64,000 bases of DNA from Emticicia sp. 21SJ11W-3. GTDB lineage: Bacteria > Bacteroidota > Bacteroidia > Cytophagales > Spirosomataceae. Each line of letters opens with the position of its first letter. Position 1 is the first letter of the stretch. The stretch is from the NCBI RefSeq assembly GCF_024138715.1, contig NZ_CP092074.1, positions 1,922,001-1,986,000 of the forward strand. Reading direction: 5' to 3'. Positions 18,788 through 27,284 of this stretch are shown here, one piece after another. Made by a program: the position numbers and the translations under genes. The notes under the pieces were generated by a model that saw nothing but the letters and a program-made list of their open reading frames with translations, had not been told where the DNA came from and did no database searches.

Positions 18788-18814
18788 TTAAAAGCAGGTT
18801 ACTGCTGCTTTTAA
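18788..18814. repeat. Perfect 10-bp hairpin upstream of mrp
   Basis: TTAAAAGCAG and CTGCTTTTAA form a perfect stem with a 7-nt loop about 100 bp upstream of the mrp start. No T-tract follows on either strand, so it looks more like a leader structure or protein site than a terminator. Confidence 0.4.
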
Positions 18815-18940
18815 GGTTGTAATCCTCAATAGCAACGCTGCAAAGTTCACAAAAAAAGCGCTGCAAATCAACTGTCAGAATAGATATTACAAACAGTCGG
18901 GCAACGCTTCTTACTTATAATGATATTTCTTTTATGGCTG

Positions 18941-19073
18941 CTTACTTTCTTTTTCAACTGCCCGGGCAAATACTTTCAAACCTGTAAATGTAGCAGGAAT
19001 TATAACCAGGGTAAACAGAATGCAAAAGCAGAATGATTCGAGCAGAACATTAAAAGTGTGGATGTTTCAAACA
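18941..19073 (-). pseudogene. Possible C-terminal remnant of a membrane protein
   Basis: Between the GSCFA gene and mrp, the minus strand reads 44 codons without a start codon: a strongly hydrophobic stretch (SFCFCILFTLVIIPATFTGL) and a charged tail KVFARAVEKESKQP before a stop. This has the look of the last helix and tail of a membrane protein whose front part is gone. The family cannot be named. It could also be chance; the upstream frame closes with a stop near 19073. Confidence 0.25.
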
Positions 19074-19084
19074 GAAATTACTTA

Positions 19085-20065
19085 TCAGGCAGCTACTAAT
19101 TGAGACAAAACTTTTTCTCTTTCACTTGATACATCAAATTTATCACTGTAACCATCTATTTTTTTTAATAAATCAGCCAGAAACTTCTGGTGCGCCGGAG
19201 TGTCGGTCTGAATCGGCCTGTGATTAAGAGACATTTGTAACTTATGCCATTCCTGCAAAAAATTGTTGAGGTCATCTGTAAAATAAGTCTCAGAAAACTT
19301 CTCGAATATATATTTTTCGGCCTGTTCATTCGGGTGAATCATGTCTGCTTTATAAAACCTGTAGTCGCGCAGGTCGTCCATCATGATTTCATAACTCGGA
19401 AAATAATGAACATCGTTAAACTCTTCTTCAATGTCATAGCAGGCGGTTCTAAGAATACTTTTGCTTACCGAATTTAGCTGAAGTGTTTCACGGGTATGCC
19501 TGACCGGACTTACCGTAAGCAGAATTTTAATTTTATTATTGTACATTTTCAGAGTTTCATACATGGCCCTGAAACGCAGAATAATATCCTTCATATTCAG
19601 CATTTCTTTTTTAAAGTTCGCGGCAGGTGCTTTGTGGCAATTGGCAACTATTGCGCCGTTTTCTTTTAGCTGATGCACAATGGCTGTACCAAAAGTAATG
19701 ATCAGCAGATTAGCCTTTTTCAGAAATTGTTGCGATTTGCTGTTTGTTTCATATAAAAGCTCTTCCAGTTCTTCTCTTGATGAGCCAAAAAATCTGGAAT
19801 GGTAATCGTAATGCTGCCAGATACCGGCGTTTTCAACCATTAAATGCTTAAAAATTGGTTTACTTTGAAGGCTATTGCTGATTAATTTAAAGATAGACAA
19901 AGGGTTGAAAACAGTGCCGTAAGGATTGCACAAGCATTGAATTTTATTTTCCGAGAGCTGACTTCCAATGACATCAGAAAAGCATGAGCCAACAGTCATT
20001 ATTCTGGAGTCTGTGCCGATACGGAAGCTGGACGGGTTAACTTCTATTTCAGTACGAAAATCCAT
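19085..20065 (-). CDS. GSCFA domain-containing protein
   Basis: A 326-residue protein of the GSCFA family (PF08885), related to GDSL/SGNH esterases. The family's name motif appears as VGSCFSDVIGSQL near residue 25, followed by NPYGTVFNPLSI, the FGTAIVHQ segment, LTVSPVRHTRE and a C-terminal DMIHPNEQA with the conserved His. No signal peptide is visible. GSCFA proteins are usually linked to carbohydrate or acyl modification, but the substrate is not established. The start is the ATG at 20065 (MDFRTEIEV); an upstream ATG adds 18 residues without family resemblance. Confidence 0.9.
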   Translation of the reverse strand: MDFRTEIEVNPSSFRIGTDSRIMTVGSCFSDVIGSQLSENKIQCLCNPYGTVFNPLSIFKLISNSLQSKPIFKHLMVENAGIWQHYDYHSRFFGSSREELEELLYETNSKSQQFLKKANLLIITFGTAIVHQLKENGAIVANCHKAPAANFKKEMLNMKDIILRFRAMYETLKMYNNKIKILLTVSPVRHTRETLQLNSVSKSILRTACYDIEEEFNDVHYFPSYEIMMDDLRDYRFYKADMIHPNEQAEKYIFEKFSETYFTDDLNNFLQEWHKLQMSLNHRPIQTDTPAHQKFLADLLKKIDGYSDKFDVSSEREKVLSQLVAA

Positions 20066-20387
20066 TTCTTTGGTTTTTAAAATGTTTTTTGGTATTATTG
20101 ATAAGTTGCTGATAATCAATAATTTGCGAATTTAAACTTTTCAACTGACACTCACAAACTTTTTGTTGAAAATTGATTAAACGTAATGGCTGCACTGCGG
20201 TTTTGAGCTTTAGATTTTTGCACTAAACGAAAGTTATCATCCAGGTATTTAGGCCCAGCCAGTACGCATATATTGCTTAAACAACCGGTATATTTACGCA
20301 CTAATTGTATATAAAACGGGCACTTCTTTAATTAATAGCGAGCCAGGAAGTAAAATATTGTATTAAAATCTCTGTTTTAACTAAAAA
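20066..20387. other. Intergenic region left of the IS element
   Basis: About 320 bp with no protein-like ORF. It must hold the GSCFA promoter on its left side. No disrupted gene matching the sequence right of the insertion sequence was found. Confidence 0.5.
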
Positions 20388-20417
20388 GAGGCTGTCTAAA
20401 AAGGTCTAAAAAATAGG

Positions 20418-20449
20418 AATCCCCGGTCAAAAAAGACGCGGGGATTTTT
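20418..20449 (+). terminator. Terminator inside the left end of the IS
   Basis: AATCCCCG plus GTC pair with GAC plus CGGGGATT (one bulged G) around an A-rich loop, followed by TTTTT. Placed between the left end and the transposase start, it would stop transcripts entering from outside, a known way for insertion sequences to limit transposase expression. Confidence 0.75.
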
Positions 20450-20498
20450 CTTTGTTCCTCTAAAAAGTGTTATCTTAGAGGTGCAACACAAAGAGAAG

Positions 20499-22124
20499 AT
20501 GAAGATACATTTTAAATCGTTACCGGCCAATAAATTAAGTCTTTTTCCGGAAGATATATTTTCGAGAATACCACAGAATCACCCGGTTCGCCTCGTGAAC
20601 GAAGTCGTTGACGGACTGGATATAAGCATGCTTGTTTCCCAATACAAAGGAGGGGGAACCAGCAGCTACCATCCCCGGATGCTCCTGAAAGTATTATTCT
20701 ACAGCTACCTTTCGAATATTTATTCCTGCCGTAAAATAGAGAAAGCCTTACAGGAGAACATTCACTTGATGTGGTTGTCGGGTAACAGCACTCCTGATTA
20801 CCGGACCATTAACTACTTTCGGGGTAAACGCTTAAAAGGCCATATTCAAAGCCTGTTTGCAGCAGTAGTACGGATGCTTCATGAATTGCAATATGTGAGT
20901 TTGGATTTGCAGTATGTGGATGGTACGAAAATAGAGTCCGCCTCTGGCCGCTACAGTTTTGTATGGAAAGGGTCAGTAGAGAAGAACAAAGCTAAACTGG
21001 AAGGTAAAATCCAGTCTGTCTTATCAGAGATAGAATCACAGATTAAGCAAGACCAGGGCGAGCTAAATAGAATAGAGACCCCCAAACCCATAGACAGCAC
21101 CGAACTTAAGAACAAGCTTGCAGAGTTGAATAGTAAACAAAAGGGTAGTACTAAACAGGCGCAAAAGCAAATAAAGCAACTGCAAGATGAACACTTGCCC
21201 CGCTTAGAGAAGTATGAACAGCAGTTGGAGACGCTTGGCGAGCGGAATAGTTATAGCAAGACCGATGAAGAGGCCACATTCATGCGACTCAAAGATGACC
21301 ATATGCAGAATGGTCAACTCAAACCAGCCTATAATAGTCAGATTAGTACCGAGAACCAGTTTATTACCCATTATAGCATCCATCAGACAGCAGGAGATAC
21401 CACCACACTTACCCACCACCTGGAGGGTTTTCAGGAGCAATACGGCAAGCAAAGTACAGAGGTAGTGGCCGATGCAGGTTATGGTAGTGAACAGAACTAT
21501 GAGTGGCTTGAAGAGAAAGCCATAAAAGCGTATGTGAAGTACAATTACTTTCATAAAGAGCAGAAACGATCACAGAAGAACAATCCATTTTTGGTTCAGA
21601 ATCTGTATTACAACAAAGCCTTAGACTTTTATGTATGCCCCATGGGTCAAAGAATGGCATGTGTCGGCCAAGGTAAAAGGACAAGCAGCAATGGCTATGA
21701 GTCCGGTGTCAGGTATTATCAGGCCAAGCGATGCGATGGATGCCCCTTAAGAGGGATGTGCCATAAAAGTAAAGTCAACCGAAGAATAGAGGTCAATCCC
21801 AGACTTAATGAACTGAAAGCAAAGGCAAGGTCTTGGTTACTCTCAGAAGAAGGACTTAAGCACCGAAGTAAAAGACCCATAGAGGTAGAAGCTGTCTTCG
21901 GACAGATGAAAAGTAATAACAAGTTCTCAAGATTTACTTTAAGGGGTCTTCAGAAGGTAGGTATTGAGTTTGGCCTGATGGCTATCGGGCATAATCTGAG
22001 AAAGTGGGCAGCAAAACGCCTGTCTGAACAAGAAAACCAACAAAATTCAGTATCTACCGCTCAAAATAGGACTATTTATGTACTTTTTGAATCTTACGAG
22101 ATAAAATATCGCTACGCCGCTTAG
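20499..22124 (+). CDS. IS1182 family transposase
   Basis: A 541-residue DDE transposase. The N-terminal DUF772-type domain (about 15-115) has NHPVRLVNEVVDGL and YHPRMLLKVLFYSYL. The catalytic residues are visible as YVDGTKIES (first Asp near residue 141), VVADAGYGSEQN (second Asp) and VEAVFGQMK (Glu). A coiled-coil-like, Q/K/E-rich insert occupies about 160-245. The C-terminal part has a cysteine cluster (VCPMGQ, RCDGCPLRGMCHKS) typical of the family. The ATG at 20499 is preferred; a GTG at 20481 would add 6 residues. The reading frame is intact. Confidence 0.95.
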   Translation: MKIHFKSLPANKLSLFPEDIFSRIPQNHPVRLVNEVVDGLDISMLVSQYKGGGTSSYHPRMLLKVLFYSYLSNIYSCRKIEKALQENIHLMWLSGNSTPDYRTINYFRGKRLKGHIQSLFAAVVRMLHELQYVSLDLQYVDGTKIESASGRYSFVWKGSVEKNKAKLEGKIQSVLSEIESQIKQDQGELNRIETPKPIDSTELKNKLAELNSKQKGSTKQAQKQIKQLQDEHLPRLEKYEQQLETLGERNSYSKTDEEATFMRLKDDHMQNGQLKPAYNSQISTENQFITHYSIHQTAGDTTTLTHHLEGFQEQYGKQSTEVVADAGYGSEQNYEWLEEKAIKAYVKYNYFHKEQKRSQKNNPFLVQNLYYNKALDFYVCPMGQRMACVGQGKRTSSNGYESGVRYYQAKRCDGCPLRGMCHKSKVNRRIEVNPRLNELKAKARSWLLSEEGLKHRSKRPIEVEAVFGQMKSNNKFSRFTLRGLQKVGIEFGLMAIGHNLRKWAAKRLSEQENQQNSVSTAQNRTIYVLFESYEIKYRYAA

Positions 22125-22207
22125 TAAAACCCGAATCATTCCTATCTGAACCCAAAAAAGAAGCTGCCCCTTTTTGGACAGCCTCATTTTTTACGGTATT
22201 TTATTAA

Positions 22208-22864
22208 TCAGAACTTTACTTTGTATGTCAGTAAAAGAGTTAGGTTGTTAGTGGTAGCTTTATCGAATTCGTGCGAAATAAATCCACCGGCACTGAGCGT
22301 ATGCTTTTTGTTTATTTTGTAATTAACTTCTGCCTTGTAACGCAGTTCATCAAATTTTTCACCCATGCGGTAAAACAAATCGGCCGAGATAGCCGGAGTA
22401 AATTTTGTTTTATTGGGGTAGGCAACTTCCAGCTTATTTCTTAGATAGCTTTTGTCGTTTTCAAAGTTGCCATTATCGTCTTTAAACTGATTTTGGTATC
22501 TTAAGCGGTAGTCAAATTTCAGAAAACCAATCTTTCGGTCATAGTTCAGGTTGGCATAAAACCTATGATAAGGCTTGTAAACCCACTCCTGGTCTCCTTT
22601 ATCATATTTTCGACGGCTTATAAATCGGTAATATCCGCTTACCTCCAGATGCTTATTAAATTTATAAGCAAAGCCCAGTTCGCCAATGTAAGCGCCGGCA
22701 GTTTTAAGGTTATTGGTTAGCCGCCATTGGGCATCAGCCTCAAGCGATATCTTTTTAGTTATTGACTTACTCAGGCTCAGTCCTGTCCACAGGTTGGTGG
22801 TTTTGTCCTGAGCCAGTCCTAAAACGGGCAACATTAAAGCTGCCAAAAAGATTATTTTTTTCAT
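22208..22864 (-). CDS. DUF2490 outer-membrane beta-barrel protein
   Basis: A 218-residue exported protein with signal peptide MKKIIFLAALMLPVLGLAQ. The mature part is a run of amphipathic beta strands with aromatic girdles (LWTGLSLSKSI, LEVSGYYRFISRRKY, KFDYRLRYQNQFKD) ending in LLLTYKVKF, fitting DUF2490, a small putative outer-membrane barrel. It is the last gene of the cotH-vtc-DUF4956-DUF2490 unit, 22 bp after the DUF4956 gene. Its role there is unknown; it may be the outer-membrane part of a polymer-export or anchoring system. Confidence 0.85.
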   Translation of the reverse strand: MKKIIFLAALMLPVLGLAQDKTTNLWTGLSLSKSITKKISLEADAQWRLTNNLKTAGAYIGELGFAYKFNKHLEVSGYYRFISRRKYDKGDQEWVYKPYHRFYANLNYDRKIGFLKFDYRLRYQNQFKDDNGNFENDKSYLRNKLEVAYPNKTKFTPAISADLFYRMGEKFDELRYKAEVNYKINKKHTLSAGGFISHEFDKATTNNLTLLLTYKVKF

Positions 22865-22886
22865 AAGGTGGTTTTCATATTGGCAA

Positions 22887-23495
22887 TCAATAATAATAAA
22901 TGGTTATAATGGCTGAATCTTTTAGAAAATCAAATTCAATAATCTCAACCCGGTGGACATCCAATCCTGTACGGTTTTTTAAGTCTTCAAGCAGTTCCTG
23001 CTTATGATTCGGTGTAACCAACCGGATATTCTCATAGCTTACCTGTTTTGAGTACTCTTTTTTTATCAGCCAGCCGTTTTCAAGCAGAAAAGTTACAAAT
23101 AACACAAGTGTGGCAAATATAGCCAGCAATGGCCAGTTGTTCTGGCTGATAGCAGCTATAAGGCCAATGGATATTACCAGAAACAGGTAGGTCATGTCTT
23201 TGGCCGAAATACCCTCTGTTCGGTATCTTAGCATAGAAAAAACAGCAAATAAACCAAAAGCTGCGCCCATAGACATCTCTACTTTGTTGAGCAGATATGT
23301 GATGAGAAAGATAATGAGATTAAAAGCAAAAAAAGTAAGAAGTAGGTCTGTTTTTTTGTAATTGGGTAAATAAATGAATCTTATGAGAATAAAAACGGCA
23401 AACAGATTAATGCTCAGCCTTGCCAGTAGTCTGAGTGTGGCATTATCCGGCCATTCCAGCCTAAGCGTATTGATTAATTCCTGAAGCAATGTCAT
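22887..23495 (-). CDS. DUF4956 membrane protein
   Basis: A 202-residue protein with four predicted membrane helices (about 22-40, 50-68, 75-90 region with the MGAAFGLFAVFSMLRYRTE signature, and 100-140) and a C-terminal cytoplasmic alpha/beta domain ending in SAIITIYYY. The FSMLRYRTEGISAKDMTYLF segment is characteristic of DUF4956 (PF16316). These proteins are frequently encoded beside VTC-type polyphosphate polymerase domains, as here, where the start overlaps the end of the VTC gene by 35 bp; that overlap points to translational coupling and probably a complex. Confidence 0.88.
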   Translation of the reverse strand: MTLLQELINTLRLEWPDNATLRLLARLSINLFAVFILIRFIYLPNYKKTDLLLTFFAFNLIIFLITYLLNKVEMSMGAAFGLFAVFSMLRYRTEGISAKDMTYLFLVISIGLIAAISQNNWPLLAIFATLVLFVTFLLENGWLIKKEYSKQVSYENIRLVTPNHKQELLEDLKNRTGLDVHRVEIIEFDFLKDSAIITIYYY

Positions 23496-24288
23496 ATTGG
23501 TTATTTAATTTATGGATTCTTAAAAGATGAGGTTTAAATTGATTACAGGGTATGTTGTCAAAAGTGCTGATAACGGCCAGGCAGTATTTACTGATAGACC
23601 CCTGCCTTATTTGAGACTTTTTCATGATGTCAATAAACGCTGAACCTGTTGCCTTGTTTTGTTTTACCTCGGCGATAGCAATCTTGTCAAATGCGCTATG
23701 CCTGTCACCGGCCCGGAAACTTAAGTTCAGGTCAATTGTTAGTCGTTCCTGCGATTTTCTGCTCACCAGGGTTATACGGGTATAATCTACCCACACCATG
23801 CCTTTAAATGCTGTGGCCATCAGCGGGGTTGAGTGCTTTAGAAAGTCTGCCGATGCTTGGTCAATTTCAGCACCAATGGTTTCTTGCCTGATACGCGTCT
23901 TAATGGTTCTGCCTTTGTTGTTACGCAATTTTATTTCAAAAAATTTCAGGTCGGAATCCACATAATTTCTCGATCTGATTTTGTATCTGTTTGCCCTGTT
24001 TTTAAGATGCGTATTATACAACTGCAAATCAGGCGTATCATAATATAGTGTTTCGTAATGGCACAATCTCTTGTTTTCTACTTCCAGAATCCGGTAATGG
24101 CTTTGAGCATCTGCTAAAATTTGCGGTAAAGCCTGCAGAGGTAGTATGTACTTTACATCTACGCGGTCCATCAGTTTTACGTTATCCATTTCCACAAGCG
24201 TTATCGGCTCAAAGGTACTGGTCAGGCGTTCTACTTTCTGTAAGATGAAGTCCCGGCTTATAGATTCGCTTTTGTTTATGGGTAGCAT
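23461..24288 (-). CDS. VTC-domain polyphosphate polymerase-like protein
   Basis: A 275-residue protein of the VTC domain family (PF09359), the catalytic tunnel domain of yeast Vtc4, which polymerises polyphosphate from ATP. Basic and acidic residues expected to line the tunnel are visible: MDRVDVKYILP, then KIRSRNYVDSD, FFEIKLRNNKGRTIKTR and IAEVKQNK. No membrane segment is present, so it probably works at the membrane with DUF4956. It is encoded between cotH and the DUF4956 gene. Whether the product is polyphosphate or another phospho-polymer cannot be told from sequence. Confidence 0.87.
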   Translation of the reverse strand: MLPINKSESISRDFILQKVERLTSTFEPITLVEMDNVKLMDRVDVKYILPLQALPQILADAQSHYRILEVENKRLCHYETLYYDTPDLQLYNTHLKNRANRYKIRSRNYVDSDLKFFEIKLRNNKGRTIKTRIRQETIGAEIDQASADFLKHSTPLMATAFKGMVWVDYTRITLVSRKSQERLTIDLNLSFRAGDRHSAFDKIAIAEVKQNKATGSAFIDIMKKSQIRQGSISKYCLAVISTFDNIPCNQFKPHLLRIHKLNNQYDIASGINQYA

Positions 24289-24331
24289 TGAAGTCAGATT
24301 GGTTTTAAGTTCTTTAAATTGCTATTCAGAA

Positions 24332-24359
24332 GGTGGTATGCCCTTGCGGGCATACACAC
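24332..24359. repeat. Strong intercistronic hairpin between cotH-like and vtc-like genes
   Basis: GTATGCCC and GGGCATAC form a perfect 8-bp stem with a TTGC loop, extended by GGTG/CACC with one bulged base. There is no T-tract after it on the minus strand, so it is more likely an mRNA processing or stability element than a terminator. Confidence 0.5.
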
Positions 24360-24372
24360 CCTGGCGGCCGGG

Positions 24373-25824
24373 TTATTTAAGGTAAGCTTTCACTGCCTCC
24401 GTTCTGCTGGCTACATGCTGTTTTAACTGGCTAACGGCAGAAGTAAACGCCGAGGCATTTGCAAGAAAAGTATATTTTGTCTGCTCGGGTTCAGCACCAA
24501 TTACATAAGGCGCAATAAGGTTATAATGCTTGTCTATAATGGTGTTCATTTGCGCGCTGGTAAAGTAGGTAGACGCAAATTCTTTTACATAACTTTTGTA
24601 TTTAGCCAGGTACACGGGGTCATCGGCCAGATAGCGTATAAGGGGCCAGTTATTGGCTACCTCTGTCATTTCTAATGATACTGCTCTACCGTTTGCGCCG
24701 CCACCTTGCTGATTGCCGGCGCTGGTGGTCATAGATAAGTTAAAGTCCCACGGAATCCAGGTTACTTTTCCTGTACTGGCAGGTGTATACAGGTAATAAT
24801 TGTGGGCCATTGCGCCGTAGGCGTCCCAGTTTACAATTGTATTATTTATAGCCAAATACTTAAGGAAGTGGTCTACATTAAAACTTTTTTCAAGATTAGC
24901 CCGCCATTGTGCGGGGCTTGTGGTGCGGTCGGTGCTGTTTAATGCGCTTACTACATTTTTTACGTCTGTATAATCGGCTGCTTCCTCGTTATTTTTCTTT
25001 TCAAAATTGGCCTCAGCAAATGATTGAAATGTAGACTCCGGCTTATATATATTCCCATTTTCTTCGCCAAACTGGTTGGCAACCATAGTGTCATCAACTA
25101 CCTCAATCATGGTATATACCCCGCAATATTTCAGACCTTCGCCAAAGTTGATATAAACCTTGCAAAACGATGTTCGGGCTGCCGGAATACCGGCCGACCT
25201 GAATAGGTCTGAGACCAACTTATCGCGCATTAATGAGTTGTCGTTATGCCCTGGCGCCATTGAAAGCTCTTTGAAACCATAAAACCGCTGGTTCTTTATT
25301 TCGGGGTAGTCGTCCTCAAACTCATCAAATTGTAATTTGAACGGTAGTTTGTATATGCCTTGTGACCACGCCTGCGACAAACTGTTATTACCCTTGAGCC
25401 TGAAACCAACTTTATACCATTCTTTTCCGTTATGTTTCAGCGAAACCGGAACATAAATGGGGTCACCGGGTATAATGTCAAGCCCGCCTCCGCCATTACC
25501 ACCTGGTGGCGCATTGCCTCCACCGGGCATCTGGCCTCCGCCTGGTTGGCCGTTGCCGCCTGTACCAAAGTCTTTTCCTGCCTTTGCAACCATGTCTGTG
25601 CGTATGGCTGCCCAGTTCTCGGCAGTTAATGTAATCTCAACGGTGTTAATTTTGTCTTGCGGAAACACTACCTCATAGTCTGGGCTTACTTTGTTGCCAT
25701 GCGTTTCAGCGGTCCAGTCAATTAGTCCGGCCTTAATTGGGTCTATGTCATCGGCTGATGTTTTGCACGAAACAGTTGCCCAGAGCAAAAAGCCCATGAG
25801 CAACCGTGTTATTTGCCTCTTCAT
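24373..25824 (-). CDS. CotH kinase family lipoprotein
   Basis: A 483-residue lipoprotein (signal ending ATVSC, Cys 20) of the CotH family (PF08757), atypical secreted protein kinases first known from Bacillus spore coats. Kinase-like features are the KLPFKLQFDEF segment, NSLMRDKLVSDLFRSAGIPAAR, YCGVYTMIEVVDD, and the metal-binding Asp in TWIPWDFNLSM. A low-complexity Gly/Pro linker lies at about residues 88-110. It heads the vtc-DUF4956-DUF2490 unit, so phosphorylation of a surface component and phospho-polymer synthesis may be linked. Its promoter carries a 21-bp-spaced repeat shared with two neighbouring promoters. Confidence 0.9.
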   Translation of the reverse strand: MKRQITRLLMGFLLWATVSCKTSADDIDPIKAGLIDWTAETHGNKVSPDYEVVFPQDKINTVEITLTAENWAAIRTDMVAKAGKDFGTGGNGQPGGGQMPGGGNAPPGGNGGGGLDIIPGDPIYVPVSLKHNGKEWYKVGFRLKGNNSLSQAWSQGIYKLPFKLQFDEFEDDYPEIKNQRFYGFKELSMAPGHNDNSLMRDKLVSDLFRSAGIPAARTSFCKVYINFGEGLKYCGVYTMIEVVDDTMVANQFGEENGNIYKPESTFQSFAEANFEKKNNEEAADYTDVKNVVSALNSTDRTTSPAQWRANLEKSFNVDHFLKYLAINNTIVNWDAYGAMAHNYYLYTPASTGKVTWIPWDFNLSMTTSAGNQQGGGANGRAVSLEMTEVANNWPLIRYLADDPVYLAKYKSYVKEFASTYFTSAQMNTIIDKHYNLIAPYVIGAEPEQTKYTFLANASAFTSAVSQLKQHVASRTEAVKAYLK

Positions 25825-25890
25825 ATTGGTGGTTCAATTATCTTTGTTTTTCATTGGCATAGACGCAGCGTGCATAGAATTGGAGACATT

Positions 25891-25918
25891 GTGTATAAAA
25901 GTGTAGTGAATGTGTAGA
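25891..25918 (-). promoter_or_regulatory. LytTR-type repeat upstream of the cotH-like gene
   Basis: On the minus strand TCTACAC (25918-25912) and TATACAC (25897-25891) are direct repeats with a 21-bp period; a further CTACAC copy lies between them at 25901-25906. The same motif with the same period occurs upstream of the divergent kinase and of the TonB receptor. Confidence 0.6.
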
Positions 25919-26086
25919 CTGTATTAAAAAATTGTTAAATTTTTTGCACTTGTAGCTATCATAAAAGAAATAAACTTTTAGCCTTATACTGTTGTATAGG
26001 AGCCACCATCCACCTGTATTAATTAAGTTTCTTTAGCAGAATATTTTATTTTTAAGTGTATGTTCAATCAGTGGCTGGTTAAATTA

Positions 26087-26114
26087 TCTACACAATCAGG
26101 TAGAATTTATACAA
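26087..26114 (+). promoter_or_regulatory. LytTR-type repeat upstream of the sensor kinase gene
   Basis: TCTACAC (26087-26093) and TATACAA (26108-26114) form a direct repeat with a 21-bp period about 80 bp before the kinase ATG, suggesting autoregulation by the regulator encoded in the same operon. Confidence 0.55.
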
Positions 26115-26192
26115 AGTCAACCATGTTCTCATTAAATTAAATCTTTTGTGAGTAGTTTTTGGTTTGTATTTCTATACCCACAATTAAAATCA

Positions 26193-27284
26193 ATGAATTT
26201 TCTTAAACGCTACTCCGTCTGGCTGCATATTATAGGTTGGATTATCTTCATTATTATGCCTTTTTTAACTGCGCCCAGCGGTAACTTCGGTTTCTGGAAA
26301 CAACCATATTTCAGGTCTTTTGCTTTATCGCAGCTGGTTAGCGATTGTATGCTGATAGCCGTATTCTATGTGAATCTGCACTTTTTAACCCCCAATCTGA
26401 TTATCCGTAAAAACATACTGGCATTTGTTTTTGTGCTGGCCACTATATTTATTCTGATGCTGCTCCTGAATAAATTTACATTTGATACATTCAGAAGACC
26501 TGATTTAGCCAGAATGTATCCAAAAGACTTTACCAGGTTCAGAAGAGATTTTCCGCCGCCGTTTCCATCTTTTATACCTTTTCCTTTGTTGTTCAGAACC
26601 GTGGCTTCTTTTTCGTTGGTTATTCTGGCCAGCTCATTGCTGGCACTGATTAAAGAAAGGGGTATTCAGAAAGAAGAAAAACAGCAAATGGCACTTGAAA
26701 AAACTGCGGCCGAACTGGCTGTGTTAAAGTTGCAGATAAGCCCGCATTTTTTGTTCAACACCCTTAATAATATTCGCTGGCTGGCCAGGCAGAAATCAGA
26801 TTCAACTGAAGATGCCGTTGTTAAACTTTCCCAATTGCTGAGGTACATGATATATCAGGCCAAGCAGGATAAAGTACTTCTGGAACAAGAAATCGAGCAT
26901 CTGAAGAATTACATTGAATTGCAAAAAATGCGGCTCTCGGAGCAGAATTCCGTCAGTTTTAATTTTAGTGGCGATATCAGCCGCTGGAGCATTGAGCCTT
27001 TACTCTTTATTCCGTTTGTTGAGAACGCTTTTAAATACGGGCTGCATAGCCAGCATGAAAGCCGGATAGAAATTAATCTTTCAACGGATAGCAATAGCCT
27101 GAGATTTTTCGTGAAAAATCCAATATTTACCAATAACTTTCCGGAAAGGGCAGAAGATTCAGGAATCGGGATTCAGAATGTTGAAAAGCGGCTGATGCTG
27201 CATTATCCTGACAGACATGAATTGAACATCAGAAATATAGGAGGCTTTTTCAGTGTTGAACTAACTATTAATTTACTGGCATGA
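26193..27284 (+). CDS. LytS-like sensor histidine kinase
   Basis: A 363-residue kinase of the same His_kinase type as the one at 11 kb. Four predicted membrane helices lie within about residues 8-160, with a Pro/Arg/Phe-rich loop between the third and fourth. The phospho-acceptor region reads LQISPHFLFNTLNNIRW; the ATPase domain has PFVENAFKYG and GIGIQNVEKRL. The start codon is the ATG at 26193 (MNFLKRYSVWLHIIGW); a GTG 45 bp upstream is less likely. The stop overlaps the start of the LytTR regulator by 4 bp (ATGA). Confidence 0.92.
   Translation: MNFLKRYSVWLHIIGWIIFIIMPFLTAPSGNFGFWKQPYFRSFALSQLVSDCMLIAVFYVNLHFLTPNLIIRKNILAFVFVLATIFILMLLLNKFTFDTFRRPDLARMYPKDFTRFRRDFPPPFPSFIPFPLLFRTVASFSLVILASSLLALIKERGIQKEEKQQMALEKTAAELAVLKLQISPHFLFNTLNNIRWLARQKSDSTEDAVVKLSQLLRYMIYQAKQDKVLLEQEIEHLKNYIELQKMRLSEQNSVSFNFSGDISRWSIEPLLFIPFVENAFKYGLHSQHESRIEINLSTDSNSLRFFVKNPIFTNNFPERAEDSGIGIQNVEKRLMLHYPDRHELNIRNIGGFFSVELTINLLA

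Larger units (their letters stand above)
20388..22185 (+). mobile_element. Complete IS1182-family insertion sequence
   Basis: A 1798-bp element bounded by inverted repeats: GAGGCTGTCTAAAAAGG at 20388-20404 and the complementary end at 22169-22185, which read inward is GAGGCTGTCCAAAAAGG (one mismatch over 17 bp). It contains one intact transposase gene. No convincing target duplication is visible in the A/T-rich flanks. The right end lies 22 bp from the stop of the DUF2490 gene, so the insertion disrupted no recognisable gene. The intact ends and ORF suggest a recent and possibly still mobile copy. Confidence 0.92.

Noticed and set aside
18645-18866. 73-codon minus-strand open frame at the mrp start
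   Set aside because: It overlaps the conserved start of mrp in another frame and resembles no protein; kept only as mrp upstream sequence.
20360-22210. Target-site duplication around the IS
   Set aside because: Flanks are A/T tracts (AAAAA on the left, ATTTTTT on the right) and no identical direct repeat directly abuts both ends.
25480-25570. Gly/Pro-rich repetitive stretch in the cotH-like gene as a possible repeat array
   Set aside because: It is a low-complexity linker within the coding frame and shows no regular DNA repeat unit.
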